Of a stretch of DNA of 64,000 bases, positions 10,193 to 21,900 are shown one piece after another. The notes below the pieces were generated by a model. The model was given only the letters and a program-made list of their open reading frames with translations, did not search any database and was not told the DNA's origin. The stretch's first letter is position 1, and every line of letters begins with the position of its first letter. Position numbers and translations under genes: made by a program. The stretch is from contig JAKSYS010000881.1 of the NCBI GenBank assembly GCA_022925895.1, positions 496,001 through 560,000 of the forward strand. The letters are read 5' to 3'. The DNA comes from Fragilaria crotonensis. Lineage: Eukaryota > Bacillariophyta > Fragilariophyceae > Fragilariales > Fragilariaceae.

Positions 10193-13117
10193 ATGCCGCC
10201 ATTTCGTCCCGCCGTCGGATCAATTATATGGAGAAGATCATCTCAGTTAGCCTTGATGAGAGGAAAGGCTACTTTGGGAGCGCCTGAGTTCGAGGGGCAA
10301 ACTTCCAATGTGGCAAGAGGCAACGCCGATTCTCCGGGGATCCGAGCACTCGGTTCTAATCCTGCGAGCATTCCCAGTCCACGTAGTAACCGGAAGATTG
10401 GACTTGGTGCGGTCGTCGGATCCTTTATTCATGATATAGAGGTGGGAAACATGTCTCGGGAAGTATTCGGACAAGGGAGAACCTTACTGTTCGAATCCTG
10501 CAAGAAGGGAAAACCTGACTTGGCAACTTCAGTGCTGGAGCGATTGCTTCAAGAATGTTTGGCTAATCCAAACACTTACACACTCTATAGAAGCATGTTC
10601 AATGTAACCTTGAGTGCTTGGGGGGCACGAGGAGAGGTAGAAATGGTGGAGCAAGTGTTTTCCCTGATGGAGCACACTCACGCACAACATCCGAAAATTG
10701 TTCCCGCCCCTGACCGTTATTCCTACAATGCTCTGCTAGGTGCGTGGGCTGCCAACCCGTTGCCTGTCGCCCATGATCGAGTGCTTCAAATCTTCCAAGA
10801 AATGGAAGACTCTGAGCACGTTCAACCAGACGCATACACCTATAACATCGTTATGACGTCGTACGCAAACCGAGCCACAGAGTACGGAGCTGCCAAAGGC
10901 GCAGAAGATTTTCTACTCAAATTTTCCGACCAACACATGAAAGGACAGTTGAACAAAGGGCCCGAGACAATTAGTTTCAACATTGTCATGCGGGCCTGGA
11001 GCAACAGTGGTGATGACAAAGGTGCTGAACGAGCATTAGAAATCTTCAACCTCATGAAGAAACTGCACGCAGAAGGTCACGAGCGTGTTAAACCTGACAG
11101 TATATCCTTGCTTGCCGTAATGAGTGCCTTTGCCAAGAAAGGAGATGTTGAGATGACCGAGAACTTGTTTCGAAATTCCGATGTGAGCGGTGATCGGACC
11201 TCCTGCTGCCACTGTTTAATTTCTGCCTATGCCAACAGCAATCGCCCCGACGCCGGCGAGTGCGCGGAGCGACTCTTGGCCGAAATGACTCCCAACGAAT
11301 GGTCGCATCCCGCGGTGCTCAAGGCATACGCAAAAGCGGATCGACCCGACGCTGCGCATCTGTGCGAAGATTTTCTGGGGCGTGCTGTCGAGAAGTACTT
11401 GTCATATGAATCAGAACTTCGTCCTTCCAGGAATTCGTTCAACATTGTCCTTCAGGCATGGCAGGTTCATAGCAACAAAATAGTGGCGGCAGAGAGATCT
11501 CTTGCATTATTGAGAGACATGCGAAGCCTGGCCAAGCAATGGATGTTGCAAACCAAGCCAGATGCAAGTACATATCACTATGTCATTAAGCTGTGGAGTC
11601 ATGTTGACGTTGGCAAAGCCGAAGAACTCCTAGCCGAAGCAGAACTATTTAAATTGAATCCTTCCGTTGACAGCTATAACGCTATCTTGCGGGCTCTCGC
11701 AGTTAACGTGACGAATCATTCGATGGACAAGGTCCTCTCGTTCTTCCATGCAATGGAGAGGAAAGGTGTTGCGACGCAGGCTGGCTACAACACCGTACTC
11801 CGTGCTTACACTACGAATCCTTCCCCATCGTCAAAAAGGCAAGCTCTGGAGCTGTTGGATAGGATGGAACGAGGAGCTCGGGACGGAATACGGACTATGC
11901 GTCCGAACATGCTTACCTACGTCTGTATACTGAACCAACTCAGCATCTGCACCAACGAGGATGACGTGAGAATGGGAGCCAACATCTTCAATCGAATGCA
12001 ACAACTCCATAACGACCCCAATGCAGTTGGTGAGTTGGACTTGGCTGCTCATTCTGCCTTCTTGTATCTTCTGTCGCGTGCTCGATCGAAAGTCGGTGCA
12101 GACATCGCGTCCCAAGTCTTCAGGTCGATGTCGTCTGAGGACTCTTCAGTGCGTCCAGATGGTGCATGCATGGATTATATGATTGTTGCGAACGCCTGTG
12201 CTCCTTATACCAGCTATACTTTTTTTGCTCATCGACAGCTGGTGCACTTGTCACGACTTTTCATGGCCCAAAGAATCAATTATCATCCCGGCTTGAGCAC
12301 TTTCAAAACTGTTCTTCACGCTTGGTCCAGAAGTCGATACAATGATAAGGTGAACATGGCGGTCGAGTTGATCAATGTAGTGAACCAGATGCGTGAAGCG
12401 GGTGTTGATGGCATGAGTGTGGAAGATATGAGTGGGTTGTATAGGACATGTTTTTCTGTGTTTGCCAGCGCCTACTACATTGAAGATGGCGCATTGGAAG
12501 CCGAAGGAATACTTGATGGCTATCCCGCAGCCGACCTTGGTCAATGGAATGTTGTTCTTCGATTGTGGTCTCGGTCAATGGCCAGTGATAAAATATTACA
12601 AACACGCCGACTTCTTTTGAAGATGATAAGTTCGGAAAGGGCTCCAAGACCCGATGCAGGGTCTTTCAATGCTGTTTTTAACGCCATTGCATATTCTAAA
12701 TATGACACACCTGACGACAAGTTGCAAGGGCTCAATCTGGTGACTGAAACTTTGGATGAGCTACTACGTAGTGATTATGCAAATCCTGATCATGTTTCAT
12801 ATGGCACAATAATCAAATGTTTCCGAGTACTGAAGGATCCATCCCCAGAGAGAACAGCGGCGATTGCTGCCATGGTTGAACGATGTAAGGCTGACGGTTT
12901 TTTTGACGTGTTTGTCATCAACGAAATGAAACAGGCTTTGCCTACGGATGTATTCAAGGAGCTTCTTGGCGATGCTGCCGATGCCTTCATCGCCAGCCAA
13001 GACCTTTCAGCAATTCCAAAAGAGTGGATCAGAAGCGTACCGCGAAGTGACGTGACGAAGTTAGACGATCATGACGCTAGATTTCCCACATCAGAAATTC
13101 TGACAAGTGTTCCATAG
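10193..13117 (+). CDS. Long pentatricopeptide-repeat (PPR) protein
   Basis: 974 residues from the ATG at 10193; the upstream extension starts with GTG and is not used. The N-terminus, 'MPPFRPAVGSIIWRRSSQ', is basic, lacks acids and could be a mitochondrial or plastid targeting peptide. From about residue 110 to 900 there are tandem 35-residue PPR units, for example 'DRYSYNALLGAWAANP', 'DAYTYNIVMTSYANR', 'ETISFNIVMRAWSNSG' and 'DASTYHYVIKLWS'. All are P-type with no DYW or E domain visible. Such proteins bind organellar RNA and act in processing, stability or translation; the target cannot be read here. No intron. It converges on ORC5, with 98 bases between the stops. Confidence 0.9.
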   Translation: MPPFRPAVGSIIWRRSSQLALMRGKATLGAPEFEGQTSNVARGNADSPGIRALGSNPASIPSPRSNRKIGLGAVVGSFIHDIEVGNMSREVFGQGRTLLFESCKKGKPDLATSVLERLLQECLANPNTYTLYRSMFNVTLSAWGARGEVEMVEQVFSLMEHTHAQHPKIVPAPDRYSYNALLGAWAANPLPVAHDRVLQIFQEMEDSEHVQPDAYTYNIVMTSYANRATEYGAAKGAEDFLLKFSDQHMKGQLNKGPETISFNIVMRAWSNSGDDKGAERALEIFNLMKKLHAEGHERVKPDSISLLAVMSAFAKKGDVEMTENLFRNSDVSGDRTSCCHCLISAYANSNRPDAGECAERLLAEMTPNEWSHPAVLKAYAKADRPDAAHLCEDFLGRAVEKYLSYESELRPSRNSFNIVLQAWQVHSNKIVAAERSLALLRDMRSLAKQWMLQTKPDASTYHYVIKLWSHVDVGKAEELLAEAELFKLNPSVDSYNAILRALAVNVTNHSMDKVLSFFHAMERKGVATQAGYNTVLRAYTTNPSPSSKRQALELLDRMERGARDGIRTMRPNMLTYVCILNQLSICTNEDDVRMGANIFNRMQQLHNDPNAVGELDLAAHSAFLYLLSRARSKVGADIASQVFRSMSSEDSSVRPDGACMDYMIVANACAPYTSYTFFAHRQLVHLSRLFMAQRINYHPGLSTFKTVLHAWSRSRYNDKVNMAVELINVVNQMREAGVDGMSVEDMSGLYRTCFSVFASAYYIEDGALEAEGILDGYPAADLGQWNVVLRLWSRSMASDKILQTRRLLLKMISSERAPRPDAGSFNAVFNAIAYSKYDTPDDKLQGLNLVTETLDELLRSDYANPDHVSYGTIIKCFRVLKDPSPERTAAIAAMVERCKADGFFDVFVINEMKQALPTDVFKELLGDAADAFIASQDLSAIPKEWIRSVPRSDVTKLDDHDARFPTSEILTSVP

Positions 13118-13215
13118 TTGTAAACGGCGAATTACCGTAATGAGTAATGAATGGCGCCAGCTTTCTCGCTATAGTACAATGAGGTCTGAGTCACGGGCGT
13201 GCCCAAAAATAAAAG

Positions 13216-16072
13216 TTATACGAGATACCTTTCGAGCGGAAAGTCAATACTCATTGCCACCGATTCAGCATCATCCCTCCCGATTTCGCAGTAATACATG
13301 GCAGCACTCATTGGGAGGCCACCTTCCCTAGGTAATTCCCTTAGCAAACCAGTCGCCCGTAACTGACCAACTGTTTCCAGAAAGACCGAGTTCCCCAACG
13401 ACGATATGAACGACTCCGTCGTTTCGTCGACGAGACCAAGCTGCCTTTGTTCATGAAGTCCAACAATACTGACAAATATCGTGAGCATTCGTTCGAGTGG
13501 GAAGGATCGTGGTCGTAGCATCCTCAATCGTTGTTGATCCCACGATGCGAACGCAGCACTTTCAGGGTCACCATCGTCTTGGTACTGATTTTGGCGGCGG
13601 CGTTTGCCGTTTCCAGTTATTGTGAATAGTTGCCGGTCTTTGTCAGCTTTGTTGTGCTGACAGATAAAGGAAGCCAGAACCATGCACTTCCAGAGGTAAG
13701 GGAGATCTGACACGGGGTCTTTCGGCCCCCCTCCCTCTCCAAGTGAGAACAGAATGTTCTCCATGTTTTTTGATAATTTCACCATTCTACGCCCCATGTA
13801 TAACAGCAAAGCTTTATCTTGGTCTTCTCCAAAAGATTCGGCAGCCTTGAGAGTCGATTCAATATTCTGCGCACTTAAAGGCTCGATGAATGGCGGCCAT
13901 ATTTGGCACCCGACACGAAGCATATCTCGAACATCCCTTGTGACACTACGCATCGCTTGAACCAGCGAGCTAACGAAAGAAGTGACCAGGGCACGATGAA
14001 AGGGGGAATCGGGAATTGCACCAGTGAGCGAGGACAAATTATCGGGCATTCGCAGGATCGCTTCGAAAGCAGCATTGTCAGAATAAGCTGGGAAATGGAT
14101 GCAGATCGGGCGCAAACTCATCTTAATGCTCGCGATCGACCTGTCCACAGGCGCCGCATTATCAATACCTTTGAAATAGAGTGTGAATTGAGTGTGCATG
14201 GAATGACAATTCCCACGAGAGTTACTTACGTGAGTGCAGTAGCAAGGTACTTCGTGATATCACGATTATTGCCAATTTCAATTCCATAACCTTCGGAAGA
14301 AGAAGGAGCTGAGCGAGGAAGTTGGTCTTCGTCGCGCTTGTTCGATTCGGAGAGAACTTCATGAGACGCTCTGCACAATCTAGAATGAGAAAAGCGGAGC
14401 CAACGCCACGCTCACCGATAAAAGGCATCAACGATCTAGCGAATGCTAGCGGGGCGCCATGATATGACGCGGATACACTAGGTCTGGCATCATCCCTGCT
14501 GGACAAACTTAGGCGGTCTTGTCTTTGCATCGGTCTACTTCCTGGGTCAGTTGCCTTAGATTGCCGAGAATATCGAGTGCGCACATTCAATTTCTGACCT
14601 GCTCGAGCGACATCTATCTTCCGGTCGTCTGCTCGGCGAGTGTCCGATGATCTGACATCATCATCTTCTGTTGTTCGGTATCCGTCGAGTTGAAAATCTG
14701 AAGGGAGGATATGTTCGCGTGGCGCTCCCGTAGGACTTCCTTTGCCTGCTATTTGTTCTAGTTCTCCATTGTCGTCGGGCGGGCACAATTGTGACCTCGC
14801 TTGCTCCACTCTTTCTTCTAAATCACCATCAACGGTTTCATTGCAATCCAATTCGACAGAAAAACCCATTGTCGACAAAGAAGAGGCATTTAGTTGCGAT
14901 GTTTCCCTTTCTTGGTCTGTGTTGTCGTTTTTATCCTTCTCAAAAGTCCGAGCGATTTGTTGATAGGCGCTCTCGACAAGCATTTCAATCGAAGAGGGCT
15001 CGAGGGTCGCACAATTCACATAGGCGCTCGCTATCCGAGGTGTGCATACAGATCGTACGATATCCCGAATGATGGAAGTCTTACAAGTGCCACCAGGTCC
15101 AGTTATGAAGATTGGCGGAGGAACGTACGTTTCCTCGCCATCAAGTTGTGCACTCGTAGAGTGCAAAATACTCTTCACAAGCCTGATTTGGGGTTCGCGC
15201 CCAGGATATTTAAGGTATACGTCTTGCGAGTCAATATCGGAGTGCATTGTGCCAGGCCACAACATGCAACCTTCTGCAACGCCAACTCCATCTCCCTTGA
15301 CACTTTCCTTGCTTGCTTTTCCGTGAGGTCGCTTGGGCTTTTTCGGTTTTACGCTTGGTATTAAACCAAGCTGCTTCATCATGGTTTGGTTTCTAGCAAC
15401 TTTCCTTTCCCGCGCCTCTGTCAGTCCCTCAAGTACCACTGGCGATGCTTCAGACGAAGAGCTCGAGTCATCGGATTCGCTGTCGTCATCAACATCGTCG
15501 GCAATGTCGTCTTGGGCACAATGGATTTCGTTTGTTGCTTCACAGTCGTTTCCCGGATCAAAAGCCTGCGTAATCGGTTGTTCGACACCCAGCTGATCGT
15601 CGGTCAGTCCACCATCCTGGTCGTCGTCGCACTCATCGAAATCGTGGCAATGTGCGTCTGGCGTCCTCGACACCAAGGTGTTTGAGGTCGAGCATTGAGA
15701 AGTCAAAGCGTCACGAGTGGTATAATCTAGTAGTGAAACGTCATCTCCCTCAGGAAGATTCAAATAGCTGTCGTTTCTGACCTCACTTGGTGTCTCTTGG
15801 AGAGACTGAGTGCCTAATTCATCATCAAAATCCTGTGTTCCTGCATCGTCGCCATCCTTCCGCGTGTCTTGCGAGTTTTCGGCGTCCAACAAGACAGTTT
15901 CTGATTGGAACGATCCATTTTCTTTCTGCAATTCTTGTGAGAAATTGGAAGCATTCTCACGGTCAGGGGATTGGACAGGAGCCTGAGATAAGGGTGCCGC
16001 CCCCAATGATGGACTTTCTGGTGTCGCTGGTAACTCGTAGGAGCTTGTTTCTGTCTCCGTTTCACTCGGCAT
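13216..16072 (-). CDS. ORC5: Origin recognition complex subunit 5
   Basis: Two exons, 16072-14230 and 14168-13216. They are joined across a 61-nt intron with donor GTAAGT and acceptor TTTCAAAG, which keeps frame for 931 residues. ORC5 is an AAA+-like subunit of the complex that marks replication origins in the nucleus. The Walker A region is at about residues 325-332, 'GPGGTCKT', followed by a Walker B-like 'SAFLILDCAERL'. The C-terminal ORC5 region includes 'LPYLWKCMVLASFICQ', 'SFPLERMLTIFVSIV' and a final 'FPLERYLV'. Human ORC5 has about 435 residues. The excess is an acidic N-terminal extension of about 290 residues and a charged insertion of about 170 residues between Walker A and Walker B. 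The start is the first ATG; the upstream codon is TTG. Confidence 0.85.
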
Positions 16073-16850
16073 TCTCCCGAATTCAGAAGACACACGATAA
16101 TGTTTGTTGTTTGAGCAAACGCATACAAAGGAAAAAGTGGTAACAGTCGGCTCCGTCAAGATGCTATAGGCTGACAACGACTATGAACGTCGGAAACGCA
16201 ATCGTCCAAAATGGTATGTAGCAATATGACACCTCATCACGATTTTGCTATTGGCGTCACTTCTAGCCTCCCGCCCTCATCGTACACAGCTAAGTAAATT
16301 GACATTGTAGAAATTGGTACGATTTCTACGAAATGTGGATCCTGAATGTTTGGCGCTCGTAAAATCCAAGAAAAATTACCGGGTACACGCACATTGGCCG
16401 CGCCTTCCGAAACTCGGACCACGCCTTTCCCAAGCAACCATGCAATCCAAGTCGACGTGCACGGCGTGATCATCCATGCAATACACTAATTTGGGAAGAT
16501 CTTGGCTCAGTTATCAGTATCAATGCACGCTTGCAAAGCTTAAGCTATTCGCCTTATTTTGGTTTGGCTCGCATGAACTGAAGATTAGATCAGGCCTGGA
16601 GCCCCTGATGCACATACGCTTTCAATGAAGCGGCCGTCCGTTACTGGCGACTGACGAGCAGCAAGGCCTTCATCGCGTTGATTAAGTTGAAGAATGTTTG
16701 TCGCGAGCTCAACTTCCCAAACTTTGAATGCTCTGAGACGGAAGACCTTCCCTTGCGATCAGAAATATAAACAACAACGCTTTTTCAACATTCGACGAAC
16801 TCTCGTTTTTGAGAGTTACGGCATCGTTACTCCCCGTCAAATCCTTCTTT
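16073..16850. other. Intergenic; one small doubtful frame
   Basis: Between ORC5 and TRMT11. A 78-residue minus-strand frame with an ATG lies at 16237-16473. It has no recognisable domain, so I do not call it. The rest should contain the ORC5 promoter and the TRMT11 3' end. Confidence 0.45.
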
Positions 16851-18449
16851 TCAATCACTGTTCTTCAGCTTCGCCTGCTTCTTGGCGCTGCGATGCAGCT
16901 TTCGCTTACCTTTGCGGATGGCTGCCTTTTCTTCATAGTTGGGTTTCTTCTTGGCGGCTTCCAAAATTTTGTCTCGGATGTTGGCACACTTTTCAGCACT
17001 TTCAGGACCGTTCTTCCAGATCGAAGCATAGTATTCCTCACGTCGATCCTCGTCATATTCTGCAACCTTCTTCATGGTTACGATTCTGCGACCCAGTTCG
17101 CAAGTAAATGGTTGATAGCACGAATGCACCAATACAAGGCAATCATGTTGAGGAAGGTCGTGCTCTAGGGAGAAATCTGTCGAAAAGGAGGGAATCACGT
17201 AGACAAGGCGACCACCCAGCACCAGTGTCCTTGCCGCCATGTCCAATAAATCGGCCATGACATCAGACACGGCGTAGGGTTTCGTCTGTGCAATGTGATC
17301 GTGCCGATGCTCTTCCAGAATAGGCTTGGGTTCATCTAAACGTGACCCTGTCTTGCGAGCACCAGCTCGAATACCATAAGGTGGATCAGTAACTATGGCG
17401 TCATATATTGGGATGGTTGACCTTCTGTAGTGACGGCTGTAGAGAGAATTGTCGCTTCGGACTAGTTCTGGAGGCGGAAGTCCGTATTGACGGAAGTTAC
17501 TGCGCACATTCTCGTCACTTGATCTGCCTCTGAGAACTCTCAAATCAATGTCCGTGCCCACACAATAGGCTCCCCGTATCGCGCAAGATAAAAGAATGGA
17601 TCCAGTACCAACAAACGGATCGATGACAAACGAACTTTGTTGGACTTGAGCCAAATTTGTCATGACAAAGCTCAGCTCAGCGTCCATACTAGTTGGTCCC
17701 AGATACGTTCTCTTCGTCAAGCTATACTGTTCAACTCCACCACGCCCTTTGAGTGATCTTGTTTCAAGCACTCGTCCGAAGTAGACAGCAAGGGGAGGTC
17801 GAGCATCATTCTCAGGTATGAGTTTGCTGTGACAGTCGTGGCGAGGAAAAATGGCACTCCCCTTTTCAGTGAGTTCGACCTCCCGGATGAAGATGTACTC
17901 ATTGTCAGGGCTTTCTAACTGGACGGGCCCAAGAAAGTTGAGAAACATAAACTTATTCCTCATGACATCTTGTTCTTCTCTTGTGTATCGTGTGCCGAGT
18001 GTGTGTACGGTCGTTTTCCATGTCTTGGTTTTGGAAGCGTTCCTTCCGAAGATATTCTTTCCCAGAGGCGAGTCTATCCACTGTCGAGTCTCATTCACAC
18101 AGGCGTCCATGGTGCTACCACTCCCCCACAGCTCCACCACAGACCTAACCAACGTGCAACGACTCATGATAATTGTTGCCAGTGCCTTCTGCGGCGGTTC
18201 CGCTTTCTCCTCAACATCACCAACAAAACATTGAGAATTCTTGAATCCTTTCGAAAACGATAGTATTAGAAATGGCCTTCGCCGTTCCTCGGAAGCATTG
18301 GGAAGTGGGAGAATGCGACAAACATCCGAATCTAGTTGGATGCCAACCATGTCGAGAACAGACGCCAACTCAGCTTGCTGAAAGTCCATATGCTTCACAG
18401 CAAATTCGACCAGAATGCGGTATCGATCATGATGAAGATTGGTTGACAT
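16851..18449 (-). CDS. TRMT11: tRNA (guanine-10-N2)-methyltransferase catalytic subunit
   Basis: 532 residues from the ATG at 18449; the longer frame starts with TTG. TRMT11/Trm11 methylates N2 of guanosine 10 in cytosolic tRNAs together with the activator TRMT112. The N-terminal half corresponds to the THUMP-containing RNA-binding part. The Rossmann methyltransferase domain begins near residue 280 with motif I 'FVIDPFVGTGSILLS' and the acidic residue after 'YCVGTDIDLR'. The catalytic motif IV is 'IVTDPPYGIRAG'. Human TRMT11 has about 463 residues. The extra length is mainly a Lys-rich C-terminal tail and the stretch after DPPYG. No intron. Confidence 0.9.
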   Translation of the reverse strand: MSTNLHHDRYRILVEFAVKHMDFQQAELASVLDMVGIQLDSDVCRILPLPNASEERRRPFLILSFSKGFKNSQCFVGDVEEKAEPPQKALATIIMSRCTLVRSVVELWGSGSTMDACVNETRQWIDSPLGKNIFGRNASKTKTWKTTVHTLGTRYTREEQDVMRNKFMFLNFLGPVQLESPDNEYIFIREVELTEKGSAIFPRHDCHSKLIPENDARPPLAVYFGRVLETRSLKGRGGVEQYSLTKRTYLGPTSMDAELSFVMTNLAQVQQSSFVIDPFVGTGSILLSCAIRGAYCVGTDIDLRVLRGRSSDENVRSNFRQYGLPPPELVRSDNSLYSRHYRRSTIPIYDAIVTDPPYGIRAGARKTGSRLDEPKPILEEHRHDHIAQTKPYAVSDVMADLLDMAARTLVLGGRLVYVIPSFSTDFSLEHDLPQHDCLVLVHSCYQPFTCELGRRIVTMKKVAEYDEDRREEYYASIWKNGPESAEKCANIRDKILEAAKKKPNYEEKAAIRKGKRKLHRSAKKQAKLKNSD

Positions 18450-18961
18450 CCTGGGCAATCAAGGGCGAGTAGTGCAAAGGCCAGCTTATTCGTTGGTGAG
18501 TGCTACTCGGTGATGCTGTGTGGCTAAGCATCTCAGTTGTTAAATGGAGGGACAAAATGTTGGGTTGTCCGGCTGGTTGGTCCTCGTTCCGAGGGACACA
18601 CCCGTGCATTTGTTTGGTTTGATTGGTGCTCCAGTACAGAATACGTAGTACACGGCTCACTACCGTACTCCAGTACTCCGTATAGTGCAAGATTTCAAAC
18701 ACACTTATTACGGGGAACATGGTACTCGAGTACCGTACTTGCACTACGAACACTTCCACAGTTCAGAGTAGACCTATCATAACTAAAAGGATTGTCGAGA
18801 GAATACTATCTCTAGAGGCTTCATCAAAGCCATTGACACGCCGCACTACAGTAGCAAGCAACGGGATCGACTACATTTGGTATTGCATGCTTAAAGTGAT
18901 GGTATTGCGTGAAAGTGCAGTTGAATCCCTTATGAAGCGTTTCTTAGGAGTGTACCAATGA
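18450..18961. other. Intergenic, GTAC-rich
   Basis: Holds the TRMT11 promoter side and the 3' end of the IQ-motif gene. Repeated GTACTCCAGTACTC- and GAGTACCGTACTTG-like words are clustered at 18,630-18,760. No gene is supported. Confidence 0.5.
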
Positions 18962-21900
18962 TTACCTCCACCCCTTCGGAGGAAACATTGGTTTCGGCTG
19001 ACTTGCAGTCTTCTGCTCCCAGAAACTAGCTGCAGAATTCTGTGGAACCTTACGCCGAGGCGACGCACCATGAGGTGTCGAAGGGTTCCTTTCCGACTCG
19101 ATCTGCATTCCTCCAATTCCTTTGCTGCCTTGCAGGGCCTCCCTAGCCGCATTCACAGCCGATCTATACGGTTTTGGAGACTCTTCGAACGACAGGGAAA
19201 CCGATGGTCGGTATTGCATGGGTACAGATGGCTCATCGAATGAAAAGTTACGAGGCGATGCCGCAACAGCGCGCTGCGCCATGGATCGGTTCACACGCGG
19301 CGAGGGATACACGACAGACCCTTCGTCTGAAGGCGTCGCCAGGATGACAGCCCCTGCGTCGCGCTTTGGAGTAGCTTCGAGTGGTGAAAGTGGGTCATCG
19401 CTCCCCGGTCGCCAATCTAAGGAAGGCATAGAATCACTACCTGTGGCACCGAATTGATGTTTCCGAGACTCGATAGTGAACCTAGCTTTGGCTGTCGTGC
19501 TCATCATTTTAGCACCGCTTGCTGCACGCTGTTGTTGTTCATGGGCCGAAAGTGTGCTATCAGTGCGGTACTCTGTAGGCCCTCTGGGAGGCCTCATCAC
19601 GTTGGCTTTCTTCCTCCAGATGCCACCTGTGCTGCGTCCTGCGCGGTCCTGGATGGCGACGCTTCCACTGGTTTTATTCTTGAGCTGTGGTACCACAAGA
19701 ACATTCACGATCCATCGACGAGCAATGCTCTGCACAATCAAAACATCGGCTAACGTATTCAGGTATCGTTCATGAGCCAGATATGATCGACATAATGCTT
19801 GCATTTTGACTGCTGCGACGTATCGAGCGAGAGGACCATTGCGTTGGGGCAGTAACCCCCTCATCTGCTTTCTTTTCAAAAATCCCCGGATGTGTGATTG
19901 GATCAATACGACAAACGCCAATCTTCCCGCTGCTTGTTCACGAGCCAAAATCATGCGAACGTAGGCTTGCACCAAAACGATGCGATACATGTCATAGTAG
20001 AAATTTGTTCGCGCCAGGAAACCCCTTACCATCCTTTGCACAAGAGATGCACAATAATGATCCACGTGCAAGGAATCTCGAACCCACCAACCACGAAAGA
20101 CTCTCTGAATCGTGATAGCGGCCAACACAAATCGATGGATACGCTCTCTTTCATTTTGCGATGGGGCAGGACGAAGGAGACTTCGTGAAATCGGATGAGT
20201 CGCATTGTCGTTGACCGGTCGAATGCTCCGAGTATCCTTATCCAGAGGTGGTGCCGATGGTTCCACAAGATCCGATCCGACGATATCCTTAAAATGAGCT
20301 GCAATACGTCGTTCGAATGACAAAATGGCCAAAAATCTGCGAACGGTAGTTTGAATAACGACCGCAGCAACAACTTGCATGAAAGCCATTTCGTCTGGAC
20401 TATCGAATTCATCGTCTCCGATCGTGAAGTCTTCATCATCGATCCAGGGCTCTCCCATATCGGAGGATGAAGATGCGGAAGCTGCCGTCGTCTTGTGTAG
20501 GTCGCTCTCATTAAATGTAGGCAAAGGAGTTTTGTCCTGCACTACATCGGCGACTGCTGCCTCCTTCGAGACGATCAATTTTCCATCACCTGATTTCTCT
20601 GCACGTCGTGAGTGGGGTTTGTGCGAAAGCGTTGAGATAGTCACATCTTCTACTGCTCGGTTAAGGTGAGATTCACTCGTGGGTTGCTGGTGAAGTGGGG
20701 ACAACGGACTCTGGACGTTGGCGTTTTCGGAGGGTTGAGATATTGAGATCTCCTTATTTTGATCCTTCCCAGCTTTGGACCCCTCGTCTGTAGATTGTTG
20801 ATTTCTACTCCCACCAAGTAATTCTTCAACCATCTTCTCCAATTCGTATCGATCATACACATCAGTTGACTGGTCTTTATGCTGAACTGGAAACGCCCCT
20901 TGATCGGTGTAGTCGTTGAAGTAGTTTGATCCATCCTCGTCATCCGAGTTGTAGGCCTCTACTTTGTTGTCATACGTTCTCTGTTCAACACTGTCGCTAA
21001 ACCTCGTTTGCACTTTGCGAGGACGGATGCCAATTCCTGTCTCATGAAGCTGTTTCCTTCGCTCACTCAGGGGATGGGTCCCATCTACACGACGAGATGG
21101 GCTCCGTGGCGAGTTTCGAAGTATTGACTTCGGTTTTTCACTCCCTTTGCTTGGCTGTTGAACGAAAGGCACCTTCTTAGCTGTCTGAGACGGAATGACC
21201 GATGTAGGAGATCCATCATCTGGCATATCAAAGGTTTTGCTAAAGCCAGTCCCCATATAGCTTGAAAACCGATGAGAATCCTCGAAGTCGGGAGTAGTGT
21301 TCATGTCCGCATCGCTTTGCATCCAATCATTTTCGAAGGATGATACTGCTTCAGGCTGTGATAGATGCTGATGTTTTTCATCGGAAGATAACCTCAGCTG
21401 CTCAATGGGCTCAGCCGGCGCGCCGTCCCGATTTGGAGTCGAGAACGGCATAACCGGCGAAGGTCGTCTCGCTACTGGCCCCGGCGCATCCCTTCCGAAA
21501 GTAGCAAGCGTCGACGATTTGGTGGAAAGCAAAGGGAAATCAGATTTCTGTTTCCGTTTCTCCTTTGTTTGCAACCAACGCCTCGCAGCTGCATTTGAAA
21601 CACCTTCCGGACTCTCGCTTGAACTTTGTGTGGATTCCACATCGCTTGATCTCGCCAGAGCGGGGTTGATCCAGCTTCGTTTTCGGGACGGCGACTCAGG
21701 TTTTGCAATTGGAGCTGCTTGTTTCCCAATCACTTCACGCGTCATTGCTCCATTTGGCCCATCTGCTCCCCGATAGTATCGTTTTTTCTCCGCTACCACC
21801 GGGAGCTCAGATGGGGCATAATTTATATTTCGTTTCCTTGCTAAAGGCATGTTGAGTATTCTAGGTTCCCTGTTCTTTTTCTTCTTGCCGTAACTCTTTT

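Noticed and set aside
10480-10500. GTTCGAATCC, a T-loop-like tRNA word
   Set aside because: Lies within the PPR coding frame with no matching acceptor, D or anticodon stems.
16237-16473. 78-residue minus-strand frame with ATG
   Set aside because: No domain, no splice partner and no coherent composition. It could be a small gene, but nothing supports it.
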